From the IMG/VR virus record IMGVR_UViG_3300026078_000307, positions 1 to 42,681 of that record: a stretch of 42,681 nt of DNA; one strand, given 5' to 3'. Shown here in pieces: positions 37,019 to 42,681 of this stretch (its first letter is position 1; every line of letters begins with the position of its first letter). The DNA comes from a virus. A program made the position numbers and the translations under genes. The notes under the pieces were generated by a model. That model made no database searches. It saw only the letters and a list, made by a program, of their open reading frames with translations, and had not been told where the DNA came from.

Positions 37019-37314
37019 CACACCGCCTCCGCCTGCAGCTTGCGCTGGTGATCCTGCGTGTTGGCGATACGGTCGGCGCGGGAGGCGCGATACTCGTCCT
37101 TCAGTTCAGCTTCAGCGAGGTCGATCAGCTCGGCGGTCACATCCTCGACCGAAAGACCGTCAATGTGATGGATGAACCGGATGAGCTGGTATTCGCCGGA
37201 TTTGATCCGATCGACCACGTTGCGGCGGGTGGTCTCCGGGGTGACCGTGGCCTCAAGGCCGAGCCGGCCGAAGTCCTGCATGACGACGAAATAAGAATGG
37301 TTGGTTGCGGCCAT
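37018..37314 (-). CDS. Hypothetical first gene of leftward operon
   Basis: This 98-aa protein contains HSYFVVMQDFGRLGLEATVT, ETTRRNVVDRIKSGEYQLIR, FIHHIDGLSVEDVTAELIDL and AEAELKDEYRASRADRIA, suggesting an alpha/beta core and a long C-terminal helix. GGGAG lies 7 nt upstream of the ATG. It is the gene nearest to the operators at 37344-37404 and thus probably the first one expressed after induction. Confidence 0.7.
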   Translation of the reverse strand: MAATNHSYFVVMQDFGRLGLEATVTPETTRRNVVDRIKSGEYQLIRFIHHIDGLSVEDVTAELIDLAEAELKDEYRASRADRIANTQDHQRKLQAEAV

Positions 37315-37343
37315 GTCGTGCTCCCGAAATCCGATGGGAGCAT

Positions 37344-37404
37344 CCTACCAAAACGGTAGGAGAAAGCAATAGGCTTGGTCAAAAAAATTAGCCAAAATGG
37401 TAGG
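37344..37404. promoter_or_regulatory. Leftward operator pair (OL-like)
   Basis: Two copies of the palindrome CCTACC-N5-GGTAGG are present: a perfect one, CCTACCAAAACGGTAGG at 37344-37360, and TTAGCCAAAATGGTAGG at 37388-37404, with centres 44 bp apart. The same element occurs three times at 38254-38326. A shared 10-mer AATAGGCTTG (37368-37377) also recurs at 38295-38304. This is the probable control region of the leftward early operon. Confidence 0.85.
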
Positions 37405-37517
37405 AAAAGAAAATCCGAAATAGCCGCAATGGCTTAGTTGAGTCGCGAGCTGGAAAATGGGGAGATTATCCTGTAGGTTGAGCAGCATTGCAGCCGCTCG
37501 CGGCCGGAAATCGTCCA

Positions 37518-37916
37518 ATGAACCGGAATCTATTGATGCTTTGTTGCGCCGCGTCACTCTTGACCGGATGCATGACGGCCCGAAACTCGGACGGTCTCAC
37601 CTCCGAGCAGCAGGTCAGCTACAATTACTTTGTAAGTCAGGGAATGGACAAAAACCGCGCAACTCTCTTGGCGGTGAGCCCCGTTGCACGGGAACTCTTC
37701 TTTGACGACAAGACCTGCCAATCGTATGGCGCAAAGCCTGGATCTGATGCCTATGTGAGTTGCCGCGCTCAGCTCGAGGGGAGCCGGCGCACTGCCGCGG
37801 CAACGCCCCCGCCGACGATTGTGCAGGCACCTGCGGCGCCGGCCTATGTTGCGCCCGCACCTTCGACGGTGACCTGCATGCGCACTGGAACGATCGCTAC
37901 CTGCAACCAGATGTGA
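37518..37916 (+). CDS. Small lipoprotein in the immunity region
   Basis: This 132-aa protein has a signal peptide NRNLLMLCCAASLLTGC with lipobox LLTGC and lipidated C18. The mature part has TSEQQVSYNYFVSQGMDKNR, CQSYGAKPGSDAYVSCRAQL, a Pro/Ala-rich linker, and a terminal VTCMRTGTIATCNQ strand pair with two Cys. CQSYGAKPG..AYV.CR is familiar from Bradyrhizobium lipoproteins. It lies between the OL-like operators and the leftward XRE gene, converging with the latter 1 bp apart. Likely made by the prophage; superinfection exclusion or host modification is possible but unproven. Confidence 0.75.
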   Translation: MNRNLLMLCCAASLLTGCMTARNSDGLTSEQQVSYNYFVSQGMDKNRATLLAVSPVARELFFDDKTCQSYGAKPGSDAYVSCRAQLEGSRRTAAATPPPTIVQAPAAPAYVAPAPSTVTCMRTGTIATCNQM

Positions 37917-37917
37917 T

Positions 37918-38241
37918 CTAGGACACTCGGCGGGCTGCTACCAGCGCCTCAATGACCCGGAAACCTTGATCCTGAACGTCGCCTGGCTGATCCCTCAGGA
38001 GGGCGTCGGCGCTCGGTTGATCAGGGTGCCTATAGAGATCAACCACCTCGATCCCCAACACCCAAGCGATCGCTGATTTAGCGTCATCATCGGGGCGGCG
38101 CTTCCCGGTTTCCCATCGCGAAACGGTTACGTCTGTCGTCTCAAGCCGGTCTGCCAGCTGTTGCTGGGTCAGATGTCGGCTTTCTCGCCACTCGGCGAGG
38201 AACAGCTTGACGGGCTTTCTTGGACCAATTCGAGGGGGCAT
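37918..38241 (-). CDS. XRE-family regulator, leftward (repressor candidate)
   Basis: This 107-aa protein has its helix-turn-helix at about 20-60: RESRHLTQQQLADRLETTDV, TVSRWETGKRRPDDDAKSAI, with VLGIEVVDLYRHP completing the domain. A short tail (FRVIEALVAARRVS) may help dimerise. The ATG at 38241 has no ribosome site and lies 13 nt from operator 38254-38270, so a leaderless message like lambda cI is possible. Longer frames run into the operators. Divergent from the other XRE gene. Which of the two is the lysogenic repressor cannot be told. Confidence 0.8.
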   Translation of the reverse strand: MPPRIGPRKPVKLFLAEWRESRHLTQQQLADRLETTDVTVSRWETGKRRPDDDAKSAIAWVLGIEVVDLYRHPDQPSADALLRDQPGDVQDQGFRVIEALVAARRVS

Positions 38242-38253
38242 TTCGGGAGCATA

Positions 38254-38326
38254 CCTACCAATGTGGATAGCTCCCATAACCAAAACGGTAACATAATAGG
38301 CTTGTAGAGCCTACCATTTTGGTTTA
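38254..38326. promoter_or_regulatory. Central operator array (OR-like)
   Basis: Three copies of CCTACC-N5-GGTAGG lie between divergent XRE genes: CCTACCAATGTGGATAG at 38254-38270, ATAACCAAAACGGTAAC at 38276-38292, and CCTACCATTTTGGTTTA at 38310-38326. Centres are 22 and 34 bp apart. The half-sites vary, so affinities should differ. A further inverted repeat TAGGCT-N5-AGCCTA (38297-38313) overlaps the third. Confidence 0.85.
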
Positions 38327-38337
38327 GAAGCAGCGGT

Positions 38338-38547
38338 ATGGCTGAAAATGACCATCCTCTCGCGAAGTATCGCGCCTCTAGGAACCTCACTCAGGAAGCT
38401 CTGGCGGGCGAGCTGAGCGTGGCGCCCTTGACGGTGTGGCGCTGGGAAAATTGTCGGCGGACTCCGCGTCCCAAGGACGCAAAGCGCATTTCAGATCACA
38501 CGGGAATCTCCGTTGGTGAGTTGATCGAAGCGGGGACGTCTCAATGA
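38338..38547 (+). CDS. XRE-family regulator, rightward (Cro-like)
   Basis: This 69-aa protein is a bare XRE domain: HPLAKYRASRNLTQEALAGE, LSVAPLTVWRWENCRRTPRP, then DHTGISVGELIEAG. Its size and divergent position resemble lambda Cro. It begins 12 bp after the third operator. Its 3' end overlaps a leftward gene by 7 bp, so this transcript may stop or collide there instead of running into the replication operon. Confidence 0.85.
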   Translation: MAENDHPLAKYRASRNLTQEALAGELSVAPLTVWRWENCRRTPRPKDAKRISDHTGISVGELIEAGTSQ

Positions 38548-38807
38548 CGCTTGGTGCGCTCGCCGCGTTGCGCGAAGATGGGCTGGCTTTGAGCCTGACG
38601 CGCATCCTCGATCGCTTCGTCGAGATTTGCCGCCGGCATCACCAGTCGAATGACAACAATCTTCTGCGGATCGCCATTCAGACGCGAGGCCGGCTGAATT
38701 CGATATCCAGCACACGTCAGAACGCCGTTCGTAATGATGTGATCGGAAAACCCATCCACAAAGATCTCTTGGACAGGGAATGGTTCTACGAGCGTTTCGT
38801 CTCGCAT
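38541..38807 (-). CDS. Conserved hypothetical rhizobial protein
   Basis: This 88-aa protein contains PFPVQEIFVDGFSDHIITNG, VLTCAGYRIQPASRLNGDP and QKIVVIRLVMPAANLDEAIE. This EIFVDG...NGV....Y..Q......PQKIVV.RLVMP pattern is common in rhizobial prophages and chromosomes; no function is known. GGGGG lies 5 nt upstream of the ATG at 38807. It converges with the Cro-like gene. The + strand frame over it is a shadow. Confidence 0.75.
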   Translation of the reverse strand: MRDETLVEPFPVQEIFVDGFSDHIITNGVLTCAGYRIQPASRLNGDPQKIVVIRLVMPAANLDEAIEDARQAQSQPIFAQRGERTKRH

Positions 38808-38968
38808 GCTGGCCCCCAAAGCAATTTCTTTTCTTTTTATTCCGGGACCGATGCTCGCTCAGAAATTGAGAGTTCACAAGTGGACTTTCGCAGTCTCCGG
38901 ACAACGCCGGTGTTCCCTCAGGGAACCTTGACACCTCAAATTGTAAGCAATCGGAGCGCGTCATGAAG

Positions 38969-39295
38969 TCAATTCGCCTTTTCCTTTCCCGGCATTTCGG
39001 CTTCCAGAATCAGCGTGAGCATGTTGCGAAGGTCCAACGTGGTGGACAGGCTCAATCTCACGCGAGTTGTTACAACAGCCTCAGCGGCGGCGTCTCCGTC
39101 CTTAACGGTATTAGCCAAGGACAGTTGAACAACTCCGGCATAGCTGCGAGCTTCTACAATAACGTCAGCGAATACCGGCAGAACATTTCTGGGGTCAACG
39201 ACCTCTATAATGACTCCGCCCAGATTAACCGCTCTTCGGCCGCGTATGGCAGCCTCAACGGATTTGGTCTTAACGCTGCTGCTCTCGTCACTCAT
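38969..39295 (-). CDS. Conserved hypothetical, DUF3467-like
   Basis: This 108-aa protein has a core PVFADVIVEARSYAGVVQLS, LANTVKDGD, then TTRVRLSLSTTLDLRNMLTL, a beta-sheet plus helix resembling DUF3467-type proteins. The role is unknown. Start at 39295 with GAGGGG about 10 nt upstream; longer forms lie opposite the divergent + strand gene. A 161-bp gap separates it from 38807; I see a short hairpin there (GTTCCC-TCA-GGGAAC near 38912) and no gene. Confidence 0.7.
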   Translation of the reverse strand: MSDESSSVKTKSVEAAIRGRRAVNLGGVIIEVVDPRNVLPVFADVIVEARSYAGVVQLSLANTVKDGDAAAEAVVTTRVRLSLSTTLDLRNMLTLILEAEMPGKEKAN

Positions 39296-39369
39296 CGCCC
39301 ATTCCCCTCTGGGTTGAAAGCCCGATTTCGCCGTTCTTGCCGAGCTTTTGTCAATGCTTGGAGGGCCGC

Positions 39370-39756
39370 ATGAGCCGTCAATTCGGAATCCATTTCGCGC
39401 CGCCTTCGGGGTTTCACGGTGCGAGAGCAGCGGCCGGCGAGCACCGCCAGCCCCGGTCACCCCAGGCGCCGGCTGCTGCAGAAATTCAGACCGTGCCGCG
39501 ATCCCTCGGGGGCAATGAGCGGATCGCGGCACGTCCCGGCGCCAAGCAATACATGGACGCCGATCTACTAGCTCCGCTTCCCGCGGGCTCTATCTTCAAA
39601 TCTTCGAATCCGATCGATGCCCTCGCGGAGGTAAGCCCTACGGTTGCTGTCGCTCAGGCGACCATTGATTTCCTGAAGGTGCTCTTCGCGATCCTGCTCG
39701 TCGCCGTGACCGGCTTCGGGATCGCGTTCGCCTTTGCCTACTGGTTCTTCTGTTAG
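39370..39756 (+). CDS. C-terminally membrane-anchored protein
   Basis: In this 128-aa protein the first 85 residues are soluble, basic and Pro/Ala-rich (FGIHFAPPSGFHGARAAAGE, PRSLGGNERIAARPGAKQYM). The last 30 are one hydrophobic helix (DFLKVLFAILLVAVTGFGIA, then FAFAYWFFC). It is thus probably tail-anchored in the inner membrane. GGAGGG lies just upstream of the ATG. First gene of the rightward replication operon, divergent from 38969-39295. No family known. Confidence 0.6.
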   Translation: MSRQFGIHFAPPSGFHGARAAAGEHRQPRSPQAPAAAEIQTVPRSLGGNERIAARPGAKQYMDADLLAPLPAGSIFKSSNPIDALAEVSPTVAVAQATIDFLKVLFAILLVAVTGFGIAFAFAYWFFC

Positions 39757-39826
39757 CCTACCAACGACGCGCGCCGCCGCCAAGCCAAGCGCGCTCCAGG
39801 TCGAATTGTCGTTGTGATGCGTATCC

Positions 39827-40249
39827 ATGCCGTTCAACAGACAGCATGGGATTGTCCAAGTGAGTACAAAAAATGTCCGGAGATCGAAAGTGATCACCTC
39901 GGCTGCAATCACCAACATGACGCGTGAGCGCGCTCATATCCTCGTCGATCGCGCCGAGCGGAAAACCGGATCGCGAATGGCGGCCTATGAGGCGGTAGCA
40001 AAAGCGGTTGGTGCGTCTCCTGGCTGGCTCCGTAAGCTGATCAAAGGATACGAGGCGAAAGAACCTCGCGCGACAATTTATGAAAATATCAGGGCGCAAT
40101 ACGAGGCATTGTGTAGCCGCGTCGAACGCGAAAACGAACTCGATGAGGCGCGCCTTCGCCTTCTGATGGGAAATGCGCATGAGGTTATTGAAAGCAATCT
40201 GGAACAAGCTGGTCGTCAAGGCCAGGCTGTGGTGGGCGAGGATGAATAG
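39827..40249 (+). CDS. HTH DNA-binding early regulator
   Basis: This protein of up to 140 aa has the conserved section TRERAHILVDRAERKTGSRM, AAYEAVAKAVGASPGWLRKL, IKGYEAKEPRATIYENIRAQ. The GASPGWLRKLIKGYE segment is the helix-turn-helix, followed by a helical C-terminus. Similar proteins sit at the start of replication operons in rhizobial phages, perhaps as CII-like regulators. The start is uncertain (ATG 39827, GTG 39860 or ATG 39917); none has a strong ribosome site. Confidence 0.65.
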   Translation: MPFNRQHGIVQVSTKNVRRSKVITSAAITNMTRERAHILVDRAERKTGSRMAAYEAVAKAVGASPGWLRKLIKGYEAKEPRATIYENIRAQYEALCSRVERENELDEARLRLLMGNAHEVIESNLEQAGRQGQAVVGEDE

Positions 40250-40468
40250 ATGAGGGCGCGGCGCCGGACGGCACACTTCGTTAGCCCGCAACAGGAATGC
40301 ATGATCATTCCATTGTGGCGCCGCGGAATGGATTCGCTGGAGATCGCGAAAGCCCTCGGCGTGCCGGAACACGAGATCTACAACCGCCTTCTGCTCCTCC
40401 GAGAACGGTTGAGAATTCCGTCTGTGCGAATCCACGGATTGTCAGAAAATCGGAATGGTGCATCATGA
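40250..40468 (+). CDS. Small HTH protein
   Basis: This 72-aa protein contains ARRRTAHFVSPQQECMIIPL, WRRGMDSLEIAKALGVPEHE and IYNRLLLLRERLRIP. The W..G.....IA..LG......NRL pattern is a sigma-70 region 4/GcrA-like helix-turn-helix with a basic arm. It starts directly after the previous stop and overlaps the next gene (ATGA). Probably DNA-binding; target unknown. Confidence 0.65.
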   Translation: MRARRRTAHFVSPQQECMIIPLWRRGMDSLEIAKALGVPEHEIYNRLLLLRERLRIPSVRIHGLSENRNGAS

Positions 40469-40728
40469 CTAAACGACGCGAGATGAAAGGCATACCGAAG
40501 ATCATAAACGGGATCAGCTTTGGAAATGTGGATGACAGCTTTCGAGCGCCACTGCACAGGCAGCTCGGGATTGAAACATTCACGCACCGACAAGCGATCC
40601 TCACCGATCTCATTCCGCTCGCGCGTGGCAAAAAGAGCGAGCACGGGTTCGGGTACGACGCTGAAACTAGATCCTGGAGCAACAATCATCTCTTCCGCGC
40701 CAGCATTACACTTCCAAAGGTGATCTGA
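40465..40728 (+). CDS. Hypothetical protein
   Basis: This 87-aa protein contains REMKGIPKIINGISFGNVDD, SFRAPLHRQLGIETFTHRQA, LTDLIPLARGKKSEHGFG and YDAETRSWSNNHLFRAS. It is basic overall. It starts in ATGA overlap and shares one base with the next start. No family is recognised, but the tight coupling supports a real gene. Confidence 0.6.
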   Translation: MTKRREMKGIPKIINGISFGNVDDSFRAPLHRQLGIETFTHRQAILTDLIPLARGKKSEHGFGYDAETRSWSNNHLFRASITLPKVI

Positions 40729-40868
40729 TGAAGCCTCGCCTTCGTGCCCTTCTGAAAGCCCGCAGGGAAGCTCTCAAGCACTCGACGCCCAAGTCTCGGG
40801 ATCGCCTTCGTCATCGCGTGAAGGTACTTGAGGTTGTCACGCTGCTTAAGCGGCAGCTTCGCGCATGA
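40728..40868 (+). CDS. 46-aa very basic protein
   Basis: The protein starts KPRLRALLKARREALKHSTP and continues KSRDRLRHRVKVLEVVTLLK. Nearly a third of its residues are Arg or Lys, in amphipathic helices, so nucleic-acid binding is likely. It is tied to both neighbours by TGATG and ATGA overlaps. Function unknown. Confidence 0.6.
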   Translation: MKPRLRALLKARREALKHSTPKSRDRLRHRVKVLEVVTLLKRQLRA

Positions 40869-41068
40869 TCGCGATCCGAAAGAGCATCCCGACTGCCGGC
40901 ATGTCTGCTTGGTGGGATGTCGGCTGGATGTACGTCATGCCAGATTTCGACAACAAGGACCATTCGATCGTCGAGTGGCGCAGCAATTCAGCTCCAGTTG
41001 AGCCCAACCGCGTTCCAGCAGCATCACATACCGAGGGCGCAAATGAGCGAGCCGAGCATCGGGCATAA
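40865..41068 (+). CDS. Hypothetical 67-aa protein
   Basis: The protein contains IRKSIPTAGMSAWWDVGWMY, MPDFDNKDHSIVEWRSNSA and a polar tail. It overlaps the previous gene by ATGA and the GapR-like gene by 26 bp. The last 20 codons run through the next gene's start, so the true end may be unimportant. No family is recognised. Confidence 0.5.
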   Translation: MIAIRKSIPTAGMSAWWDVGWMYVMPDFDNKDHSIVEWRSNSAPVEPNRVPAASHTEGANERAEHRA

Positions 41069-41324
41069 CAGCCTGGCAGATGAACCCGCAGCGAGATTTT
41101 CCAAGGAGCAGCTCAAGTCCATTATTGAGCGCATCGAGCGCATGGAAGAAGAAAAGAAGGTGATCTCCGACGACATCGGGGACATCTACAAGGAAGCCAA
41201 AGGCAACGGCTGGGACGTGAAGGCGCTGCGCACCATCGTTCGCATGCGCAAGCAGGATGCCAACGAGCGCCAAGAGCAGGAGACCATCCTGGAGACCTAT
41301 ATGCACGCCTTGGGGATGCTGTGA
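41043..41324 (+). CDS. gapR: GapR-like (DUF2312) DNA-binding protein
   Basis: This 93-aa protein matches alphaproteobacterial GapR: FSKEQLKSIIERIERMEEEK, KVISDDIGDIYKEAKGNGWD, VKALRTIVRMRKQDANERQE and TYMHALGML. Family knowledge: GapR forms tetramers that clamp overtwisted DNA ahead of replication forks and RNA polymerase, and supports topoisomerases. A phage copy just before the replication initiator suggests use during phage replication. Full length compared with host proteins. The stop overlaps the next GTG (GTGA). Confidence 0.9.
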   Translation: MSEPSIGHNSLADEPAARFSKEQLKSIIERIERMEEEKKVISDDIGDIYKEAKGNGWDVKALRTIVRMRKQDANERQEQETILETYMHALGML

Positions 41325-42133
41325 ACCACTGGTGGCGCGCATATAACGAAGCTGTCAACGATCCGAAGCTTCAGCTCATCTCGGATTCGCTTTTCCGGGC
41401 GTGGTTCAACGTTATGTGCATTGCTTCCGCGCATGACGGTGCCTTGCCAGCGTTGAAGGATGTTGCCTTCGTTCTCCGCATTGCTCCGACCAAGGCCGCT
41501 CAGGTCTTGGCGCAGCTTCATGCTGCCGGGCTTCTCGACAAAACTGAAACGGGCTTCACGCCGCACAATTGGAATGGTCGCCAGTACAAATCGGACGTTT
41601 CATCAGAGCGAGTGAAACGTTTCAGGAAACGCAAAGGAAACGTTTCATCGACCGTTTCAGAAACGCCCCCAGATACAGAGACAGATACAGAAGATAGGAT
41701 AGGAAGCGCGCGCGCGAGCAAATTCACAGACGGGTCGAAGGCATTGGCCTCCGCGTTCTGGAAAGCTCTCGGCTTCGCCAATCCGCTTTCGATCCCTCCC
41801 GAGTTTGCGGGCGTCGATTGGCGCGCGATCGATTGGGAGGCTGCCGGTTGGACGGTGGACCTGATCGAAACTGAAGCGCGCCGGATTGGCCCCGATAAGC
41901 CGCTTTCCTACCACGAAAAGGTCTTCGCAACGGCCTTCGCCAAGCGCCAGGCCCCGCTGCCGATCGTCCAAATCCGCCAAGCTGAAACTCTCACGGTGAC
42001 CCATGGAACATCTCAAAATCAATCCGGTGGCAGCCTTATCGCAAGAATCAACCGCGAGCTCGCAGCAGTTGAGGCAGAGGAAAGGGCTGATCTTGCGCTG
42101 TCAGAAAGCCCTGTTCTCCGCATATCGAACTGA
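41321..42133 (+). CDS. Replication initiator, lambda O-like layout
   Basis: This 270-aa protein has an N-terminal winged helix (about 20-85): LISDSLFRAWFNVMCIASAH, ALKDVAFVLRIAPTKAAQVL, AQLHAAGLLDKTETGF. A low-complexity linker (about 92-130, SSTVSETPPDTETDTEDR) follows, and the DNA encoding it holds repeated palindromes. A second domain follows (about 140-215, DWRAIDWEAAGWTVDLIETE, then KVFATAFAKRQAPLP). The order DNA-binding, linker with iterons, partner-binding region is that of lambda O. GTG start overlaps the GapR stop. It likely recruits a host helicase. Confidence 0.7.
   Translation: MNHWWRAYNEAVNDPKLQLISDSLFRAWFNVMCIASAHDGALPALKDVAFVLRIAPTKAAQVLAQLHAAGLLDKTETGFTPHNWNGRQYKSDVSSERVKRFRKRKGNVSSTVSETPPDTETDTEDRIGSARASKFTDGSKALASAFWKALGFANPLSIPPEFAGVDWRAIDWEAAGWTVDLIETEARRIGPDKPLSYHEKVFATAFAKRQAPLPIVQIRQAETLTVTHGTSQNQSGGSLIARINRELAAVEAEERADLALSESPVLRISN
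41596..41695. other. Candidate replication origin (iterons in rep gene)
   Basis: CGTTTCA occurs at 41596, 41618, 41641 and 41653 (spacing 22, 23 and 12 bp). Two of these are within 12-bp palindromes: TGAAACGTTTCA at 41613-41624 and GGAAACGTTTCA at 41636-41647. Other copies of the inverse GAAACG follow. A purine-rich direct repeat, CAGATACAGA twice between about 41669 and 41692, comes next. This arrangement in the middle of an initiator gene resembles lambda ori. Confidence 0.6.
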
Positions 42134-42536
42134 CCAGTATGCTGATCCTGAGGGCTTTATGGTCTCTCTCGGTGCCGTACTCGAGGGATTTCCGGACGAG
42201 GTAATAACCCACGTCACCGATCCGCGCACGGGCATCCAGCGCCGTATGAAGTGGCCGCCGACGATCAGCGAAGTGATCGAAGCCTGCGAGGAGCACCAAG
42301 AGTATTTGCGGAAGCTGCGAACATCGCGGCCCGCCAAGCGAAGTTCTGTCCCGGGTTCTGGAGCATCGGGTCAGTGCGTGAAGATATTCGTTCCCGAAGG
42401 GCACAAGCGATACGCAGGCCTTGTCCGCTGGGCGGAAAACCAGGAGCCAAAGTGGTGGCATTTCGGGCAGTCCTCGGATGGGCGTAACGGCATCTGGGTT
42501 CCGTTCGCCCAGTGGGAAGAACCGCAAGCGGCTTGA
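42003..42536 (+). CDS. Hypothetical protein after the initiator
   Basis: The protein is 177 aa. The central part YADPEGFMVSLGAVLEGFPD, EVITHVTDPRTGIQRRMKWP and PTISEVIEACEEHQEYLRKL is a conserved pattern of replication-operon proteins in rhizobial phages (a small helical loader-like domain). The C-terminus has KIFVPEGHKRYAGLVRWAEN and a Trp-rich end. The ATG at 42003 would overlap the initiator by 131 bp; a later start is possible. Its stop shares a base with the ATG at 42536. Function inferred only by position. Confidence 0.65.
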   Translation: MEHLKINPVAALSQESTASSQQLRQRKGLILRCQKALFSAYRTDQYADPEGFMVSLGAVLEGFPDEVITHVTDPRTGIQRRMKWPPTISEVIEACEEHQEYLRKLRTSRPAKRSSVPGSGASGQCVKIFVPEGHKRYAGLVRWAENQEPKWWHFGQSSDGRNGIWVPFAQWEEPQAA

Positions 42537-42681
42537 TGGAGAAATGGAATGCACGGGGCAGTGACGGGCAGGCCGCTGACAGCCAGGCAGCAGACCATTT
42601 GCGACCTCATCACGCTTGGCCGCACGAACAAGGAGATTGCTTTCGAACTCGGGATTGGATCCCGCACTGTCGAGTGCCATC
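42536..42681. repeat. Terminal repeat, right copy
   Basis: This is a copy of 1-146 with G instead of T at the base matching position 20 (42555). Joining the two ends here gives an uninterrupted series of genes. This end of the sequence carries the better context, because it follows the preceding gene without a break. Confidence 0.9.
42549..42681 (+). CDS. LuxR-type HTH protein, 5' part (cut by sequence end)
   Basis: This is the first 44 codons of the same gene as 14-223. GGAG sits 7 nt upstream of the ATG. Residue 3 is Gly here and Trp in the left copy. The rest of the gene is at the left end of the window, so this is not a broken gene but a consequence of where the circle was opened. Confidence 0.8.
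   Translation, partial: MHGAVTGRPLTARQQTICDLITLGRTNKEIAFELGIGSRTVECH

Noticed and set aside
38544-39373. Two rightward open frames (38544-38966 and 38963-39373) that would continue the Cro-like transcript.
   Set aside because: The opposite strand has two conserved proteins with better composition and ribosome sites; the rightward products are Ser/Arg/Asn-rich shadows.
39763-39815. Long imperfect hairpin (CAACGAC ... GTCGTTG with GC-rich interior) before the HTH gene.
   Set aside because: The arms are 40 bp apart with low-complexity GC-rich filling and no T-run; too weak to call as a terminator.
39568-40435. Leftward frames 39568-39918 and 39758-40435.
   Set aside because: They oppose the HTH gene and the membrane-anchored gene, and have no conserved pattern or ribosome site.
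1-42681. tRNA genes and CRISPR arrays.
   Set aside because: No cloverleaf-like segment with a T-loop GTTC-AA pattern in context was seen, and no regularly spaced direct repeats of CRISPR type exist.

Overview
The window is essentially one complete genome of a temperate, short-tailed (podovirus-like) phage of an alphaproteobacterium, most likely a Bradyrhizobium/Rhizobiales-type host. Evidence for the host is the GC-rich coding, a GapR/DUF2312 protein next to the replication initiator, and many small proteins of a kind I know from rhizobial phages and prophages. Evidence for the morphotype is an SU10-like set: terminase, portal, scaffold, DUF5309/SU10-type capsid, SU10-type adaptor, nozzle, ejection proteins, and no tape measure or tail-tube genes. 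Bases 1-146 recur at 42536-42681 with one mismatch, so the sequence closes on itself with a unit length of about 42,535 bp. The origin of numbering falls inside a gene for a LuxR-type HTH protein.

Layout. Late genes run rightward from about 1 to 22,840: LuxR-type HTH and NusG-like regulators (14-654), small proteins, terminase (1725-3205), portal split in two reading frames (3205-5540), scaffold and capsid (5851-7908), a terminator, small head proteins, adaptor, tail proteins with a transglutaminase-like protein and nozzle (9193-13778), DNA-ejection proteins (14472-18453), a virion lysozyme, a collar-domain fibre, then a lysis cassette with endolysin and several membrane proteins (20870-22838). 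A GNAT acetyltransferase and a 57-aa membrane protein lie antisense in this region. A P63C-domain gene (23406-24446) follows behind a promoter-like region with two palindromic operators.

From 37,314 down to 24,480 a long leftward early/accessory operon carries ERF single-strand annealing protein, YqaJ-type exonuclease, HNH nuclease, a nucleoside-deoxyribosyltransferase-like protein, DUF1643, many small proteins, and excisionase-like and tyrosine integrase genes. It includes tiny transmembrane or cysteine-rich proteins of 33-46 aa. Two paralogous ribbon-helix-helix genes sit antisense inside this operon. Each is preceded by the same 62-bp three-palindrome control region, so the operon looks subdivided into two RHH-governed segments.

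The immunity region (37,344-38,547) holds a lipoprotein gene and two divergent XRE-type regulators. Five copies of a CCTACC-N5-GGTAGG operator lie there, two before the leftward operon and three between the regulators, which recalls the OL/OR layout of lambda. A rightward replication operon (39,370-42,536) carries HTH proteins, GapR, and a replication initiator with iteron-like repeats inside its own gene, as in lambda O. It then runs across the sequence junction into the LuxR-HTH and NusG-like pair, which sit where lambda has its late antiterminator Q. Inference: the NusG paralog switches on the late operon, and the hairpins at 730-749 and 1170-1244 are the unexplained structures most worth testing with it.
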